Counted from the stretch's first letter, positions 23,630 to 32,692 are shown. The stretch is DNA of 64,000 nt from Pseudomonas palleroniana (GCF_003031675.1 NZ_PYWX01000068.1:62001-126000), one strand, 5' to 3'. Numbers and translations are program-made. The notes: a model not told the origin generated them from the letters alone.

Positions 23630-24562
23630 ATGAGCGATCTGGACCGTTACCTCAACGCCGCAACCCGCGATAACACGCGGCGCAGTTATCGTGCCGCCAT
23701 CGAACACTTCGAAGTCAGCTGGGGTGGGTTCCTGCCGGCCACCAGCGACAGCGTCGCCCGGTACCTGGTGGCCCATGCCGGAGTGCTGGCGGTGAACACC
23801 TTGAAGCTGCGCCTCTCGGCGCTGGCGCAGTGGCATACCAGCCAGGGTTTTGCCGACCCCACCAAGGCGCCGGTGGTGCGCAAGGTGCTCAAAGGTATTC
23901 GCGCCGTGCATCCCGCGCGGGAAAAACAGGCCGAACCGTTGCAACTCAAGCAGCTTGAGCAGGTGATTGCCGCCCTTGAGGCCGAGGCGAAGCGGGCGAG
24001 CGAGGCTCAGGACCTGCCACGTTTACTGCGCGCCAAGCGCGACACGGCGCTGATCCTGCTCGGGTTCTGGCGCGGGTTTCGCAGCGATGAATTGTGTCGC
24101 CTGCAAATCCAGCACGTGCACGCGGTGCCGGGAGCGGGCATCAGCCTGTATCTGCCGCGCAGCAAGAGCGACCGGGAAAACCTTGGCAAGACCTACCAGA
24201 CGCCGGCGTTGCTACGCCTGTGCCCGGTGCAGGCCTACAGTGAATGGCTGAGCGCCTCGGTCTTGGTGGCCGGCCCGGTGTTTCGGGGCATAGACCGCTG
24301 GGGCAACCTGGGCGAGGAGGGGCTGCACCCTAACAGTGTGATCCCGCTACTGCGCCAGGCCCTGGAACGTGCGGGCATTGCCGCCGACGCCTATACCAGC
24401 CACTCCTTGCGCCGGGGTTTCGCGACCTGGGCGCATCGCAGCGGTTGGGACTTGAAGTCATTGATGAGTTACGTCGGCTGGAGCGACATGAAATCGGCCA
24501 TGCGCTATGTTGAGTCGACGCCTTTTCTCGGCATGACCTTGGCGACGTCAGCGTTGCTTTGA
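23630..24562 (+). CDS. Tyrosine recombinase / phage-integrase family
   Basis: A 310-residue site-specific recombinase. The N-terminal core-binding domain spans about 1-95; the catalytic domain carries Arg151 (RGFRSDEL), Lys179 (RSKSD), His258-Arg261 (SHSLRR), Trp284 (YVGW) and nucleophile Tyr293 (MRYVES), so the full catalytic set is present. No att site, excisionase or element end is visible beside it, and core genes lie on both sides. It shares an upstream region with the KfrA-like gene, which suggests a stable paired locus rather than a mobile element. Confidence 0.88.
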   Translation: MSDLDRYLNAATRDNTRRSYRAAIEHFEVSWGGFLPATSDSVARYLVAHAGVLAVNTLKLRLSALAQWHTSQGFADPTKAPVVRKVLKGIRAVHPAREKQAEPLQLKQLEQVIAALEAEAKRASEAQDLPRLLRAKRDTALILLGFWRGFRSDELCRLQIQHVHAVPGAGISLYLPRSKSDRENLGKTYQTPALLRLCPVQAYSEWLSASVLVAGPVFRGIDRWGNLGEEGLHPNSVIPLLRQALERAGIAADAYTSHSLRRGFATWAHRSGWDLKSLMSYVGWSDMKSAMRYVESTPFLGMTLATSALL

Positions 24563-24578
24563 GATTTCTTCTATTGAT

Positions 24579-24615
24579 ATGGCCGCCTGATAGGCAAAAG
24601 CAATCGTCAGCATGA
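24579..24615 (+). promoter_or_regulatory. Possible OxyR-type site upstream of ahpC
   Basis: ATAG (24590-24593) and CAAT (24601-24604) are spaced by seven bases, with ATGG and ATGA at the flanking positions expected for the four-block OxyR pattern. The match is only partial. Control of ahpC by OxyR is well known in Pseudomonas, so the location is sensible. Confidence 0.25.
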
Positions 24616-24695
24616 GGTTTGCCAATGAGCCATCGAACGAGAGAGTGGGTAGGATTCACTTCATCAACTTCTTAACCCCTGACGGAGAGTCAACG

Positions 24696-25259
24696 ATGCC
24701 TATCATCAACAGCCAAGTAAAACCGTTCAAAGCCACCGCATTCAAAAACGGCAGCTTCGTAGATGTGACCGACGCTGACCTGAAAGGCAAATGGTCGGTA
24801 GTGTTCTTCTACCCAGCCGACTTCACCTTCGTTTGCCCAACCGAACTGGAAGACCTGGCCGACAACTACGCCGAATTCCAGAAGCTGGGCGTTGAGATCT
24901 ACAGCGTCTCCACCGACACCCACTTTGCCCACGCTGCCTGGCACAACACTTCGCCAGCCATCGGCAAAATCCAGTACACCATGATCGGCGACCCAACCCT
25001 GACCATCTCGCGCAACTTCGACGTACTGATCGAAGAAGCCGGCCTGGCGGACCGCGGTACTTTCGTGATCAACCCGGAAGGTCAGATCAAGATCGTTGAA
25101 CTGAACGACGGCGGTGTTGGCCGTGACGCTTCCGAGCTGCTGCGCAAAATCAAGGCGGCCCAGTACGTTGCTGCCCACCCAGGCGAAGTGTGCCCAGCCA
25201 AGTGGAAAGAAGGCGAGGCCACCCTGGCTCCGTCCCTGGACCTGGTCGGCAAGATCTAA
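24696..25259 (+). CDS. ahpC: Alkyl hydroperoxide reductase subunit C (typical 2-Cys peroxiredoxin)
   Basis: A 187-residue peroxiredoxin that reduces hydrogen and organic peroxides. Peroxidatic Cys47 lies in FTFVCPTE and resolving Cys166 in EVCPAKW, with DTHFAHAAWHNT as in the AhpC subfamily. GGAG precedes the ATG; an in-frame extension to 24612 is unsupported. It is followed by a terminator and then by ahpF, its reductase partner, so each has some independent expression. Confidence 0.97.
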   Translation: MPIINSQVKPFKATAFKNGSFVDVTDADLKGKWSVVFFYPADFTFVCPTELEDLADNYAEFQKLGVEIYSVSTDTHFAHAAWHNTSPAIGKIQYTMIGDPTLTISRNFDVLIEEAGLADRGTFVINPEGQIKIVELNDGGVGRDASELLRKIKAAQYVAAHPGEVCPAKWKEGEATLAPSLDLVGKI

Positions 25260-25320
25260 GTCTGTGAAGTATCAAGGGCGGGTTTCCGCACCTACTCAGT
25301 AAGCTGCAACCGCCCCTCAA

Positions 25321-25354
25321 AACGCCCGGGCGAGATTCGCTCGGGCGTTTTTTT
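25321..25354 (+). terminator. Rho-independent terminator between ahpC and ahpF
   Basis: AACGCCCG and CGGGCGTT form the outer stem, continued by GCGA/TCGC-type pairing near the loop, and seven T residues follow. It probably reduces read-through from ahpC into ahpF. Confidence 0.8.
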
Positions 25355-25390
25355 GTCTGCAATAAACCGAATTAATAGGAAATCGCCCGT

Positions 25391-26956
25391 ATGTTGGACG
25401 CCAATCTTAAAGCTCAGTTGAAGTCATACCTGGAACGGGTCACCCAGCCGATCGAGATCGTCGCCTCCCTCGACGACGGCGCGAAATCCCAGGAAATGCT
25501 TGCTCTTTTGCAGGATGTAACCAGCCTCACTACGCTGATTACCCTGAAAACCGATGGCAATGATGCGCGCAAGCCGTCGTTCTCCATCAACCGCCCGGGT
25601 GCCGACATCAGCCTGCGTTTCGCCGGTATTCCGATGGGCCATGAATTCACTTCGTTGGTGCTGGCCCTGCTGCAAGTCGGTGGCCACCCGTCGAAGGCCA
25701 GTGTCGAAGTGATTGAACAGATCCGCGCCCTCAAAGGCGAGTTCAGCTTCGAGACTTACTTCTCGCTGTCCTGCCAGAACTGCCCGGACGTGGTCCAGGC
25801 GCTGAACCTGATGGCCGTGCTCAACCCGAACATCCGTCACGTCGCTATTGACGGTGCGCTGTTCCAGGCTGAGGTCGATGAACGCCAGATCATGGCGGTG
25901 CCCAGTGTCTACCTCAATGGGGTGAATTTTGGCCAAGGGCGCATGGGCCTGGAAGAGATCCTGGCCAAGCTCGACACCAGCGGCGCCGAAAAAGCTGCCG
26001 AGAAAATCAGCGCCAAAGACGCGTTTGATGTGCTGGTCGTCGGCGGCGGCCCAGCCGGTTCGTCCGCCGCCATCTACGCGGCCCGTAAAGGCATCCGTAC
26101 GGGTGTGGCCGCTGAACGTTTCGGCGGGCAGGTACTGGATACCATGTCCATCGAGAACTTCATCTCGGTGCAGGAAACCGAAGGGCCGAAACTGGCAAGT
26201 GCCCTGGAAGCCCACGTGCGTCAGTACGACGTGGACATCATGAACCTGCAGCGCGCCAGCAGCTTGATCCCGGCGAAAACTGCCGGTGACTTGCACGAAA
26301 TCCGTTTTGAAAGCGGTGCGGTCCTCAAGTCCAAGACCGTGATTCTGGCCACCGGTGCCCGCTGGCGTGAAATGGGCGTACCAGGCGAGCAGGAATACAA
26401 GGCCAAAGGCGTGTGCTTCTGCCCGCACTGCGATGGCCCGTTGTTCAAAGGCAAGCGCGTGGCGGTGATCGGCGGCGGTAACTCCGGCGTTGAAGCGGCC
26501 ATCGACCTGGCCGGCATCGTCAGCCATGTCACCTTGCTTGAGTTCGACAGCAAGCTGCGCGCCGACGCCGTATTGCAACGCAAGCTTTACAGCCTGCCGA
26601 ACGTTGACGTGATCACCAGCGCGCTGACCAGCGAAGTCAAAGGTGATGGCCAGAAAGTGACCGGCCTTGCGTACAAGGATCGCGACAGCGGTGAGTTCAA
26701 GACCATCGACCTGGAAGGTATCTTTGTGCAGATCGGCTTGCTGCCGAACACCGACTGGCTCAAAGGCACCGTGGAACTGACACCGCGTGGCGAGATCATC
26801 GTCGATGCCCGTGGCGAAACCTCACTGCCGGGCGTGTTCGCCGCCGGCGACGTGACCACTGTGCCGTACAAGCAGATCGTGATTGCGGTCGGCGAGGGCG
26901 CCAAGGCTTCACTGAGCGCGTTCGATCACCTGATCCGTACCTCCGCTCCGGCCTGA
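25391..26956 (+). CDS. ahpF: Alkyl hydroperoxide reductase subunit F
   Basis: A 521-residue flavoprotein that passes electrons from NADH to AhpC. The N-terminal domain has the tandem thioredoxin fold with SLSCQNCPD (CxxC), then the FAD motif VVGGGPAGSSAAIYAARKG near residue 216, the redox pair CFCPHCDGPLF near 340 and an NADH motif VIGGGNSGVEAAIDL near 358. Length and domain order are normal. AGGAAA lies upstream of the ATG. Confidence 0.97.
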   Translation: MLDANLKAQLKSYLERVTQPIEIVASLDDGAKSQEMLALLQDVTSLTTLITLKTDGNDARKPSFSINRPGADISLRFAGIPMGHEFTSLVLALLQVGGHPSKASVEVIEQIRALKGEFSFETYFSLSCQNCPDVVQALNLMAVLNPNIRHVAIDGALFQAEVDERQIMAVPSVYLNGVNFGQGRMGLEEILAKLDTSGAEKAAEKISAKDAFDVLVVGGGPAGSSAAIYAARKGIRTGVAAERFGGQVLDTMSIENFISVQETEGPKLASALEAHVRQYDVDIMNLQRASSLIPAKTAGDLHEIRFESGAVLKSKTVILATGARWREMGVPGEQEYKAKGVCFCPHCDGPLFKGKRVAVIGGGNSGVEAAIDLAGIVSHVTLLEFDSKLRADAVLQRKLYSLPNVDVITSALTSEVKGDGQKVTGLAYKDRDSGEFKTIDLEGIFVQIGLLPNTDWLKGTVELTPRGEIIVDARGETSLPGVFAAGDVTTVPYKQIVIAVGEGAKASLSAFDHLIRTSAPA

Positions 26957-26973
26957 ACCCTGGCGCATTAACG

Positions 26974-27005
26974 AAAAACCCCATGATTGCTCATGGGGTT
27001 TTTTA
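26974..27005 (+). terminator. Rho-independent terminator, bidirectional
   Basis: AAAAACCCCATGA and TCATGGGGTTTTT form a long stem around a short loop. The flanking A- and T-runs let it act for ahpF on the plus strand and gloA on the minus strand, which converge here. Confidence 0.85.
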
Positions 27006-27017
27006 TGCGTGAAAGCT

Positions 27018-27539
27018 TTACAGCGGCGCGGGTTGGATGATCTCGACCCAGTAGGCATCCGGGTCCTTGATGAAGGCCAGGCTCTTCATGCGGCCGTCGC
27101 TCAGGCGCTTCTGGAAATCACAGCCCAAGGCTTCGAAGCGTTCGCAGGCGGCGACGATATCCGGCACCGAGATGCAGATATGGCCAAAGCCACGTGGGTC
27201 GGTGTTGCCATTGTGGTACGCAAAATCGGCGTCGTTTTCGGTGCCGTGGTTATGGGTCAGTTCCAGGATGCCGGGAATCGACTTCATCCACTGCGTGCGC
27301 TCAGCGGCGTCTGTCGGGATCTGGGCCTTGTCCACCAGGGCCAGGAAGTACAGGCTGAATTCGGCTTCCGGGAAGTCGCGTTTTTCAACCAGGGAGAAGC
27401 CCAGGACTCGGGTGTAGAAATCCAGCGACTTGGTAATGTCTTTGACCCGCAGCATCGTGTGGTTGAACACGAAGTTGGACGTGGCGGTGTCAGGTTGGGC
27501 GGTGACGCCTGGGAAAGTGTTCAGATCGTGCAGGCTCAT
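27018..27539 (-). CDS. gloA: Lactoylglutathione lyase (glyoxalase I)
   Basis: A 173-residue metalloenzyme converting the methylglyoxal-glutathione hemithioacetal to lactoylglutathione. FNHTMLRVKDITKSLDFYTRVLGF, LELTHNHGTE, GFGHICISV and AYWVEIIQP carry the metal ligands (His in NHTML, Glu in LELTH, His in GFGH, Glu in WVEI). Its longer form, with an extra segment before the first His, is the eukaryote-like, zinc-type class seen in Pseudomonas. It faces ahpF. Confidence 0.93.
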   Translation of the reverse strand: MSLHDLNTFPGVTAQPDTATSNFVFNHTMLRVKDITKSLDFYTRVLGFSLVEKRDFPEAEFSLYFLALVDKAQIPTDAAERTQWMKSIPGILELTHNHGTENDADFAYHNGNTDPRGFGHICISVPDIVAACERFEALGCDFQKRLSDGRMKSLAFIKDPDAYWVEIIQPAPL

Positions 27540-27671
27540 GGGCCCTCCAGAAAAAAATGGGGCAAACTCGACTCCCGTTTGAGGTCAGCGGGGCCGAGCG
27601 GTTCCTTGGCTTGCGGCAAGCATCCCTGCAGCTGCGTCATGATACGCAAGCCATGCCCGGTGCGCCAAATG

Positions 27672-27706
27672 AAAAAGCCCGCGCGGGCCTTGCGACCTGC
27701 GGGCCT
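27672..27706 (-). terminator. Terminator-like hairpin
   Basis: On the minus strand GCCCGCGCGGGC is a perfect palindrome followed by five T residues, and a second GCGGGCC lies nearby. No minus-strand gene ends here directly, so it may block antisense transcription entering gloA's upstream region. Confidence 0.35.
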
Positions 27707-27748
27707 CAGGCTCAAACTTCAACGCTTGAATTCTGGATGTTTCTTGCA

Positions 27749-28285
27749 ATGATCGCATTTCGTAAACCGCTGTTAGGTGCTGTGGGTTTTCTGTTGGGCA
27801 GCCCGTGGGTGCTGGCGGCTGATCCACAGGTTCATTGGCCCAGCGGCTGGCAGATCGAGGAGGTCGCACCCGATAGCGACGCGCCCGCCACTCCCCAGGC
27901 CGTGACCCGGCAGCGGGCGATCAAGAATGATGAAAATGGCTCGACCTTGATGGTGATGGAACTGACCGCTACGCCGATAGAGGCGGGCCATAAAGTTAAT
28001 CTTCAAGGCGTGCTGCTGGAGATGCGTAAATCCATCCAGAAAGATTTTGCCCAGGGCGGCTATCAAAGCGTGTGCAGCAAAATGCACCCTACAACACTGA
28101 GTCGCCTGGACGCACTGGAGACTACTTGCGTGATTACCGAGAATGGACGGCACGTACTGTCGCAAACTTTAGTCGGCGCTGTTGATACCGACAAGGCGTA
28201 TGTTTTTTCATTTGCCGGCCAGGCTCAGGTGTACGAGGCAAGCAAGGATGAGGTCAATTCGGTACGCGGTAGCCTGAAACTTTAA
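27749..28285 (+). CDS. DUF4946-like secreted protein
   Basis: A protein of about 178 residues with a signal peptide (MIAFRKPLLGAVGFLLGSPWVLA). The mature part opens with WPSGWQIEEV and contains two cysteines (VCSKM, TTCVIT), as in DUF4946 periplasmic proteins of Pseudomonas, whose role is unknown. I chose the ATG at 27749; an ATG at 27737 adds four residues. Neither start has a strong ribosome binding site. Confidence 0.6.
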   Translation: MIAFRKPLLGAVGFLLGSPWVLAADPQVHWPSGWQIEEVAPDSDAPATPQAVTRQRAIKNDENGSTLMVMELTATPIEAGHKVNLQGVLLEMRKSIQKDFAQGGYQSVCSKMHPTTLSRLDALETTCVITENGRHVLSQTLVGAVDTDKAYVFSFAGQAQVYEASKDEVNSVRGSLKL

Positions 28286-28351
28286 GCGCGCTGCACGCGC
28301 GACTTTGAACACAATGAAATCGTTGTTAAGTTCGCTTTCGAACGGTTAAGC

Positions 28352-28377
28352 AAAAAAAGCCCCGCATAAGCGGGGCT
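28352..28377 (-). terminator. Rho-independent terminator after the mvaU-like gene
   Basis: AGCCCCGC and GCGGGGCT form an eight-base stem around ATAA. On the minus strand seven T residues follow. On the plus strand CTTT follows, so it may work weakly for the upstream plus-strand gene as well. Confidence 0.8.
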
Positions 28378-28396
28378 CTTTGTTAGTGCGCTTTGA

Positions 28397-28762
28397 TCAG
28401 CCGCGCAGCCAGGAATCTACAGTGGCGGCGCCGTACTGTTCTTTCCAGGCTTTAAGGCCGCGGTGGTTGCCGCCTTTGGTTTCGATCAGCTCGCCGGTGT
28501 GCGGGTTGTGGTAGACCTTGACCACGCGTGCGCGGCGCTGTTTTGGTGCGGCAGCAGTAGTTGCAGTGCCTTTGTGAAAGTTCGGATCAAGGATGGCAAT
28601 GATATCGCGCAGGCCTTTGCCGTAAGTCTTCATCAGCCCCTGGAGCTTTTCTTCGAATTCGATTTCTTTCTTCAGGCCAGCATCGTTCTTCAGGGATTCC
28701 AGCTGGGCGAGCTGCTCTTGAAGGGCTTTTTCTGCTGCGCGAAATTCGGCGAGTCTGGACAA
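28397..28762 (-). CDS. mvaU: H-NS-like xenogeneic silencer, MvaT/MvaU family
   Basis: A 121-residue nucleoid protein. Residues 1-60 form the oligomerisation coiled coil (SRLAEFRAAEKALQEQLAQL...) and the C-terminal part carries the AT-hook-like DNA-binding loop TKGGNHRGLKAWK. Start and coiled coil are closer to MvaU/MvaV than to MvaT. It silences AT-rich and horizontally acquired genes. The start codon is TTG with GGAG eight bases upstream, which may limit translation. Found only in Pseudomonas-type genomes, it supports the genus assignment. Confidence 0.88.
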   Translation of the reverse strand: MSRLAEFRAAEKALQEQLAQLESLKNDAGLKKEIEFEEKLQGLMKTYGKGLRDIIAILDPNFHKGTATTAAAPKQRRARVVKVYHNPHTGELIETKGGNHRGLKAWKEQYGAATVDSWLRG

Positions 28763-28956
28763 AATCTGTACTCCAATAGTGTATTTGGCTGATATCGACT
28801 GAAGATAACGCTATAAGCCAAGAGTGTTGGCGACTCAAGAAACAAGCCTTCCTGCGAGTTCAACACAGGCAGGAAAAATTGTAGTAGTTAATGCATCACG
28901 AGTAAATCATGTCTTTTGCCTAAATAACATTCTTTCATTCTGGACTAGATGGCTAA

Positions 28957-30534
28957 TCAATGGCTGCGCATCGATTTAATGAACTCTTCACCCGGTAGTG
29001 GTCTGCCGAACAGATAGCCTTGCAGAAAATCCACACCTTGTGCCGCCAGGTACTCACATTGCTCGGTCGTCTCCACCCCTTCGGCCACAATGCCCAGATC
29101 GAGCTTGCCGGACAGTTCGATGATGCTGTCCAGAATGTGCCGCGAAAGTGCATCCTGGCCAATCATCGCGACGAAACTCTGGTCTATCTTCAAGTAGTCG
29201 ACATTGAAGTTGCGCAAATAACCCAGGCTGGAATGGCCAGTGCCGAAGTCGTCAATGGCAATCATCACCCCCAGTTCATGCAACGCCTCGAACAAGCGGC
29301 GCGTGATATCGGTGGGCTGGATCAACTCACGCTCGGTCAGTTCCAGCACGAGTATGACCTGGCCTGGCGGGAACGCGGCGAGGAACGTGCGGCAGTCCTC
29401 CACCAATGCCAGGTCCTCACAATGACGGGCCGTGATATTCACCCCAATGTGAAAGCCTGGCGCGAAGCGAGCGGCATGCGGCGCCAGTTGCGCGGCGACT
29501 TGGCGCATCAGCGCACGGGTCATCGGCACAATCAGGCCGGAATGCTCGGCCAACGGAATAAACAGGTCGGGCCGCACCAGCCCCTCTTTAGGATGCTGCC
29601 AACGCATCAGCACTTCGCAGCCGGCCCACTCCCGGGTATCGCCACGCACGACGGGCTGGTAATAGGCAATGAACTCGTGGGCGCCCAGCGCGCGTTGCAG
29701 CTCATGGGTGGGAGCCGATGAGCGCTTTTGCAACCAGTGCGCAAGGACGCCGGCCAGCATGCCGAAAAACACCACCAGGCTGAACACCGCCGGGTAACGT
29801 TCCTGCATGTAGCGCAGGATTTCGCCGTCAGGCATGCCGGCTTCCACGCTGTAGAGATAACGCTGGGAAACGAGATGTTGATGGGCCACGGCAAAGGTCG
29901 GAGGTGGCGTGGTGTGAACGCTGCCATCGGCCGCCAGCCAGTGGGGGCCGACCTGCAGAATCAGCCCCGCGTAACGACTGATCAGGCGCAAGGCATTGGT
30001 CAGGTGATAGCCGTCAATGGAGGCAAAGGCACCTTTGTCGCCGTCTGTAAGGCGGTACACCAGCAGGGCGGTGTTGGGTGTGACCGGGTTGCCATTCATC
30101 AACCAAAGCCGTCCTGCAACGTAATCCTCGGGGTTGACCGGTGACTCGTAATGGCTCCCAAACAACGAGCTGCAATAAATATTGCGCTGGAAAGACAAGG
30201 TGGTCGCCCGTACAAACGGCCGACGGGTGACTTGTTCACGCAGTGCCAATTGCACCGCGTTATCACAGGGTTGGCCGGCCAAGGGCAGCAAGGCCTGCGC
30301 GGCCAGGTCGGTGTTATCGAGCATCAGGTCGAATTGGCGCACGGCCTCCTGGGCGGTCTGTTCGGTGCTTTTCTGCAGGGTGCGTTCGGCCTGCCAATGC
30401 AGAATCGGCACCCCCAGCAAAATGGGGAGCAATGCGCTGAGGCCGCTGATCAGGTAGCGAGTGGTTGGGCTTCGTGGACCTTTGGCGGTCAGGGGCATAG
30501 AGGATGGCCGGTAACAGAGTGAAAAGGCATGCAT
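28957..30534 (-). CDS. CSS-motif EAL-domain c-di-GMP phosphodiesterase
   Basis: A 525-residue inner-membrane protein with a first helix at about 28-50, a periplasmic CSS domain (the literal motif in IYCSSLFG and a partner Cys in GQPCDNA), a second helix near 250-270 and a cytoplasmic EAL domain from about 285. The signature is CEVLMRW, an EVL form of EAL, and NITARHCED, LELTERE, AIDDFGTGHSSL and KIDQSFV are intact, so hydrolysis of c-di-GMP is likely. CSS domains sense periplasmic thiol redox state. An ATG at 30498 is a possible alternative start. Confidence 0.88.
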   Translation of the reverse strand: MHAFSLCYRPSSMPLTAKGPRSPTTRYLISGLSALLPILLGVPILHWQAERTLQKSTEQTAQEAVRQFDLMLDNTDLAAQALLPLAGQPCDNAVQLALREQVTRRPFVRATTLSFQRNIYCSSLFGSHYESPVNPEDYVAGRLWLMNGNPVTPNTALLVYRLTDGDKGAFASIDGYHLTNALRLISRYAGLILQVGPHWLAADGSVHTTPPPTFAVAHQHLVSQRYLYSVEAGMPDGEILRYMQERYPAVFSLVVFFGMLAGVLAHWLQKRSSAPTHELQRALGAHEFIAYYQPVVRGDTREWAGCEVLMRWQHPKEGLVRPDLFIPLAEHSGLIVPMTRALMRQVAAQLAPHAARFAPGFHIGVNITARHCEDLALVEDCRTFLAAFPPGQVILVLELTERELIQPTDITRRLFEALHELGVMIAIDDFGTGHSSLGYLRNFNVDYLKIDQSFVAMIGQDALSRHILDSIIELSGKLDLGIVAEGVETTEQCEYLAAQGVDFLQGYLFGRPLPGEEFIKSMRSH

Positions 30535-30594
30535 TGCCGAGGATAGATGGCAACTGAAAGGGATGCTTGCAGGGCCTGAATAAAATCTGCAGCG

Positions 30595-31461
30595 CTATAA
30601 CGCCTTGCGCGCCCATTCGATAAACGCCAGCGTCGCCGGGGATGACTCGCGCCGGTCCAGTACCGCCAGGCCGATTTCGCGCGGTACGCGGGGCCGGAGA
30701 GGGCGCGTCACGTAACGGCTGTCGGATACCGAGGGCAAAGACGCCTCGGCGACAACGGTCACACCGTCTCCACGACCCACGGTATCCAGCGTGCTGATCA
30801 ACTGCGAGCAGTGAAAGCGCACATTCGGGCTCAGCCTTGCGCTGCTGAACAGGTGTGAAACCAGTTCGGACGAGCCGGCTTCGGTGAGGATAAAGGGCTC
30901 GTTGCACAGTTGTTCCAGGCTGACGGCCTGGGCCTGGGCCAGGGGATGTCCGGCAGGCAACAATGCCACCATCTGATCCTGCATCAGTGGGACGGTATCA
31001 AAGCGCTCCAGGGGCAGCACCACGAACCCGACATCGATACGCCGATCGTCCAGCCACTGGATCACTTGCCGATCCGGGCCTTCGTGGATATGCACCTCGA
31101 CCCCCGGATGAGCGGCGCGATAACCCTGCAGGATCTTCGGCAGCAATTGCATCGATGAGGTAGGCCCGAATGAGCCGATCCGCAGGGTGCCGGTGCGCAT
31201 GCCCCGGGCATCGGCGGCCTCCTGGCGCAGGGTGTTGGCCAGCCCCAGCATCGCACGCGCCCGCCCCAGCAGTTGCCGGCCGATGTCGCTGAGCTCCACT
31301 TGGGCCTGATGACGATGCAACAGCTCGACGCCCAGTTCCTGCTCCAGGGACCGAATCGCATGGGACACGGCCGACTGGCTGATCCCGAGACGATGGGCTG
31401 CGCTGGTGAAGCCCTGGAGCTCGGCGACCAGAGAGAATATCTCAAGCTGGGTAAGGGTCAT
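30595..31461 (-). CDS. LysR-family transcriptional regulator
   Basis: A 288-residue regulator with the N-terminal winged helix (LEIFSLVAELQGFTSAAHRLGISQSAVSHAIRSLEQELG) and a C-terminal effector-binding domain. It is divergent from the EamA transporter at 31541, with about 80 bases between, the usual arrangement for a LysR protein controlling its neighbour. The effector is unknown. Confidence 0.88.
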   Translation of the reverse strand: MTLTQLEIFSLVAELQGFTSAAHRLGISQSAVSHAIRSLEQELGVELLHRHQAQVELSDIGRQLLGRARAMLGLANTLRQEAADARGMRTGTLRIGSFGPTSSMQLLPKILQGYRAAHPGVEVHIHEGPDRQVIQWLDDRRIDVGFVVLPLERFDTVPLMQDQMVALLPAGHPLAQAQAVSLEQLCNEPFILTEAGSSELVSHLFSSARLSPNVRFHCSQLISTLDTVGRGDGVTVVAEASLPSVSDSRYVTRPLRPRVPREIGLAVLDRRESSPATLAFIEWARKAL

Positions 31462-31540
31462 GAACGTTTACTCATTTTACGATGACAGATCATTAGCCGA
31501 AGAATACGCGCATCCCAGCCCTTGAGGAGCTTGAACGCGT

Positions 31541-32437
31541 ATGAATGATCATCTGACCTACCTGAAACTGGTCGCAGTGACTGTCATTTGGGGCGGCACT
31601 TTTGTTGCAGGACGCTACCTGGCGCCTGACGTCGACCCTTTGCTGGCCGCAAGTGTGCGCTTTGTGCTGGCGAGCCTGGCGTTGCTGGCGTTTTTGGCCG
31701 TGGCGCGGGTTCCCCTGGCACGCCCCAGCCGCAGGCAATTGCTACAGCTGGCGGTGTTGGGCTTTTTCGGCATCTATTTCTATAACCTCTGCTTTTTCTA
31801 TGGCTTGCATTACACCAATGCTTCGCGGGCCTCATTGATCGTCGCCTTGAATCCGGCCGTGATTGGCCTGGCGGCCTGGCTGTTGTTCAAGGAGCGCGGG
31901 AGTGCTGCGGGCATTCTGCTGTGCCTGGGTGGTGCGGGGCTGGTGATCGTCAGTCGCAACCCGAACTTGCTGCAGGGCGCGGCCCATGCCTGGCTGGGGG
32001 ATGGGTTGATCTTTGGCTGCGTGGTGGGGTGGGGCGTCTATTCGTTGTTCTCGCGCAGCCTCAACCAGAGCCTGGGGCCCTTGCAGACCGTCACTTGGTC
32101 AATCCTGCTGGGCACCTTGATGCTGACGGTGACGAGTGCGCTGATGGGGGCTTTCACGCTGCAGCGGCTGGCTGCGATCCAGCCTGTTCAATGGTTCAGC
32201 CTGGTTTACCTCGGTGTGTTGGGCTCGGCCTTGGCCTACATCGGCTATTACGACGGTATTCGTCGGATTGGCGCGACGCGGTCCGGCGCCTTTATCGCGC
32301 TTAACCCGCTGACCGCCGTGATCAGCAGTGCGCTGCTGCTCGACGAGCGACTGACGCCTGTGATGTATGTCGGCGCCGTGTTGATTCTGCTGGGCATCTA
32401 CCGGTGCAATAAACCTCTTGCAACCGCCAAGGCATAG
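31541..32437 (+). CDS. EamA/DMT family transporter
   Basis: A 298-residue membrane protein with ten predicted helices in two EamA repeats (VTVIWGGTFVAGRYLAPD at the N-terminus; the second begins near residue 150 with DGLIFGCVVGWGVYSLFSR). Drug/metabolite transporters of this type export amino acids or other metabolites. It is paired with the divergent LysR gene. Substrate unknown. Confidence 0.85.
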   Translation: MNDHLTYLKLVAVTVIWGGTFVAGRYLAPDVDPLLAASVRFVLASLALLAFLAVARVPLARPSRRQLLQLAVLGFFGIYFYNLCFFYGLHYTNASRASLIVALNPAVIGLAAWLLFKERGSAAGILLCLGGAGLVIVSRNPNLLQGAAHAWLGDGLIFGCVVGWGVYSLFSRSLNQSLGPLQTVTWSILLGTLMLTVTSALMGAFTLQRLAAIQPVQWFSLVYLGVLGSALAYIGYYDGIRRIGATRSGAFIALNPLTAVISSALLLDERLTPVMYVGAVLILLGIYRCNKPLATAKA

Positions 32438-32692
32438 GGATTTGATAAGGAATAGGACAAATCAGGTTACGCTGTGTAGAATCGATTTACGCATACAAGA
32501 ATATGGACTTGCGCTCACGCAGGCCTCGGCTGTCAGAGACTGATGTAACCATGAAGCTACTCGGCTCCCCCCTCATTTTCGGTGACTTCCTCGCCCGCAG
32601 CGTGCGAGGACTCTCCTGCGCGCCACCGTTGCACCTCATCCTTGCCGGCAATTGAAATCCGCTTAACCACAAGAATGATGAGGCGCCAAATC

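Noticed and set aside
23630..24562. Recombinase as evidence for a prophage or genomic island
   Set aside because: No tRNA, att repeats, phage genes or composition change is seen on either side, and core genes flank it.
25424..26578. 384-residue open frame on the minus strand
   Set aside because: Antisense to ahpF and without motifs.
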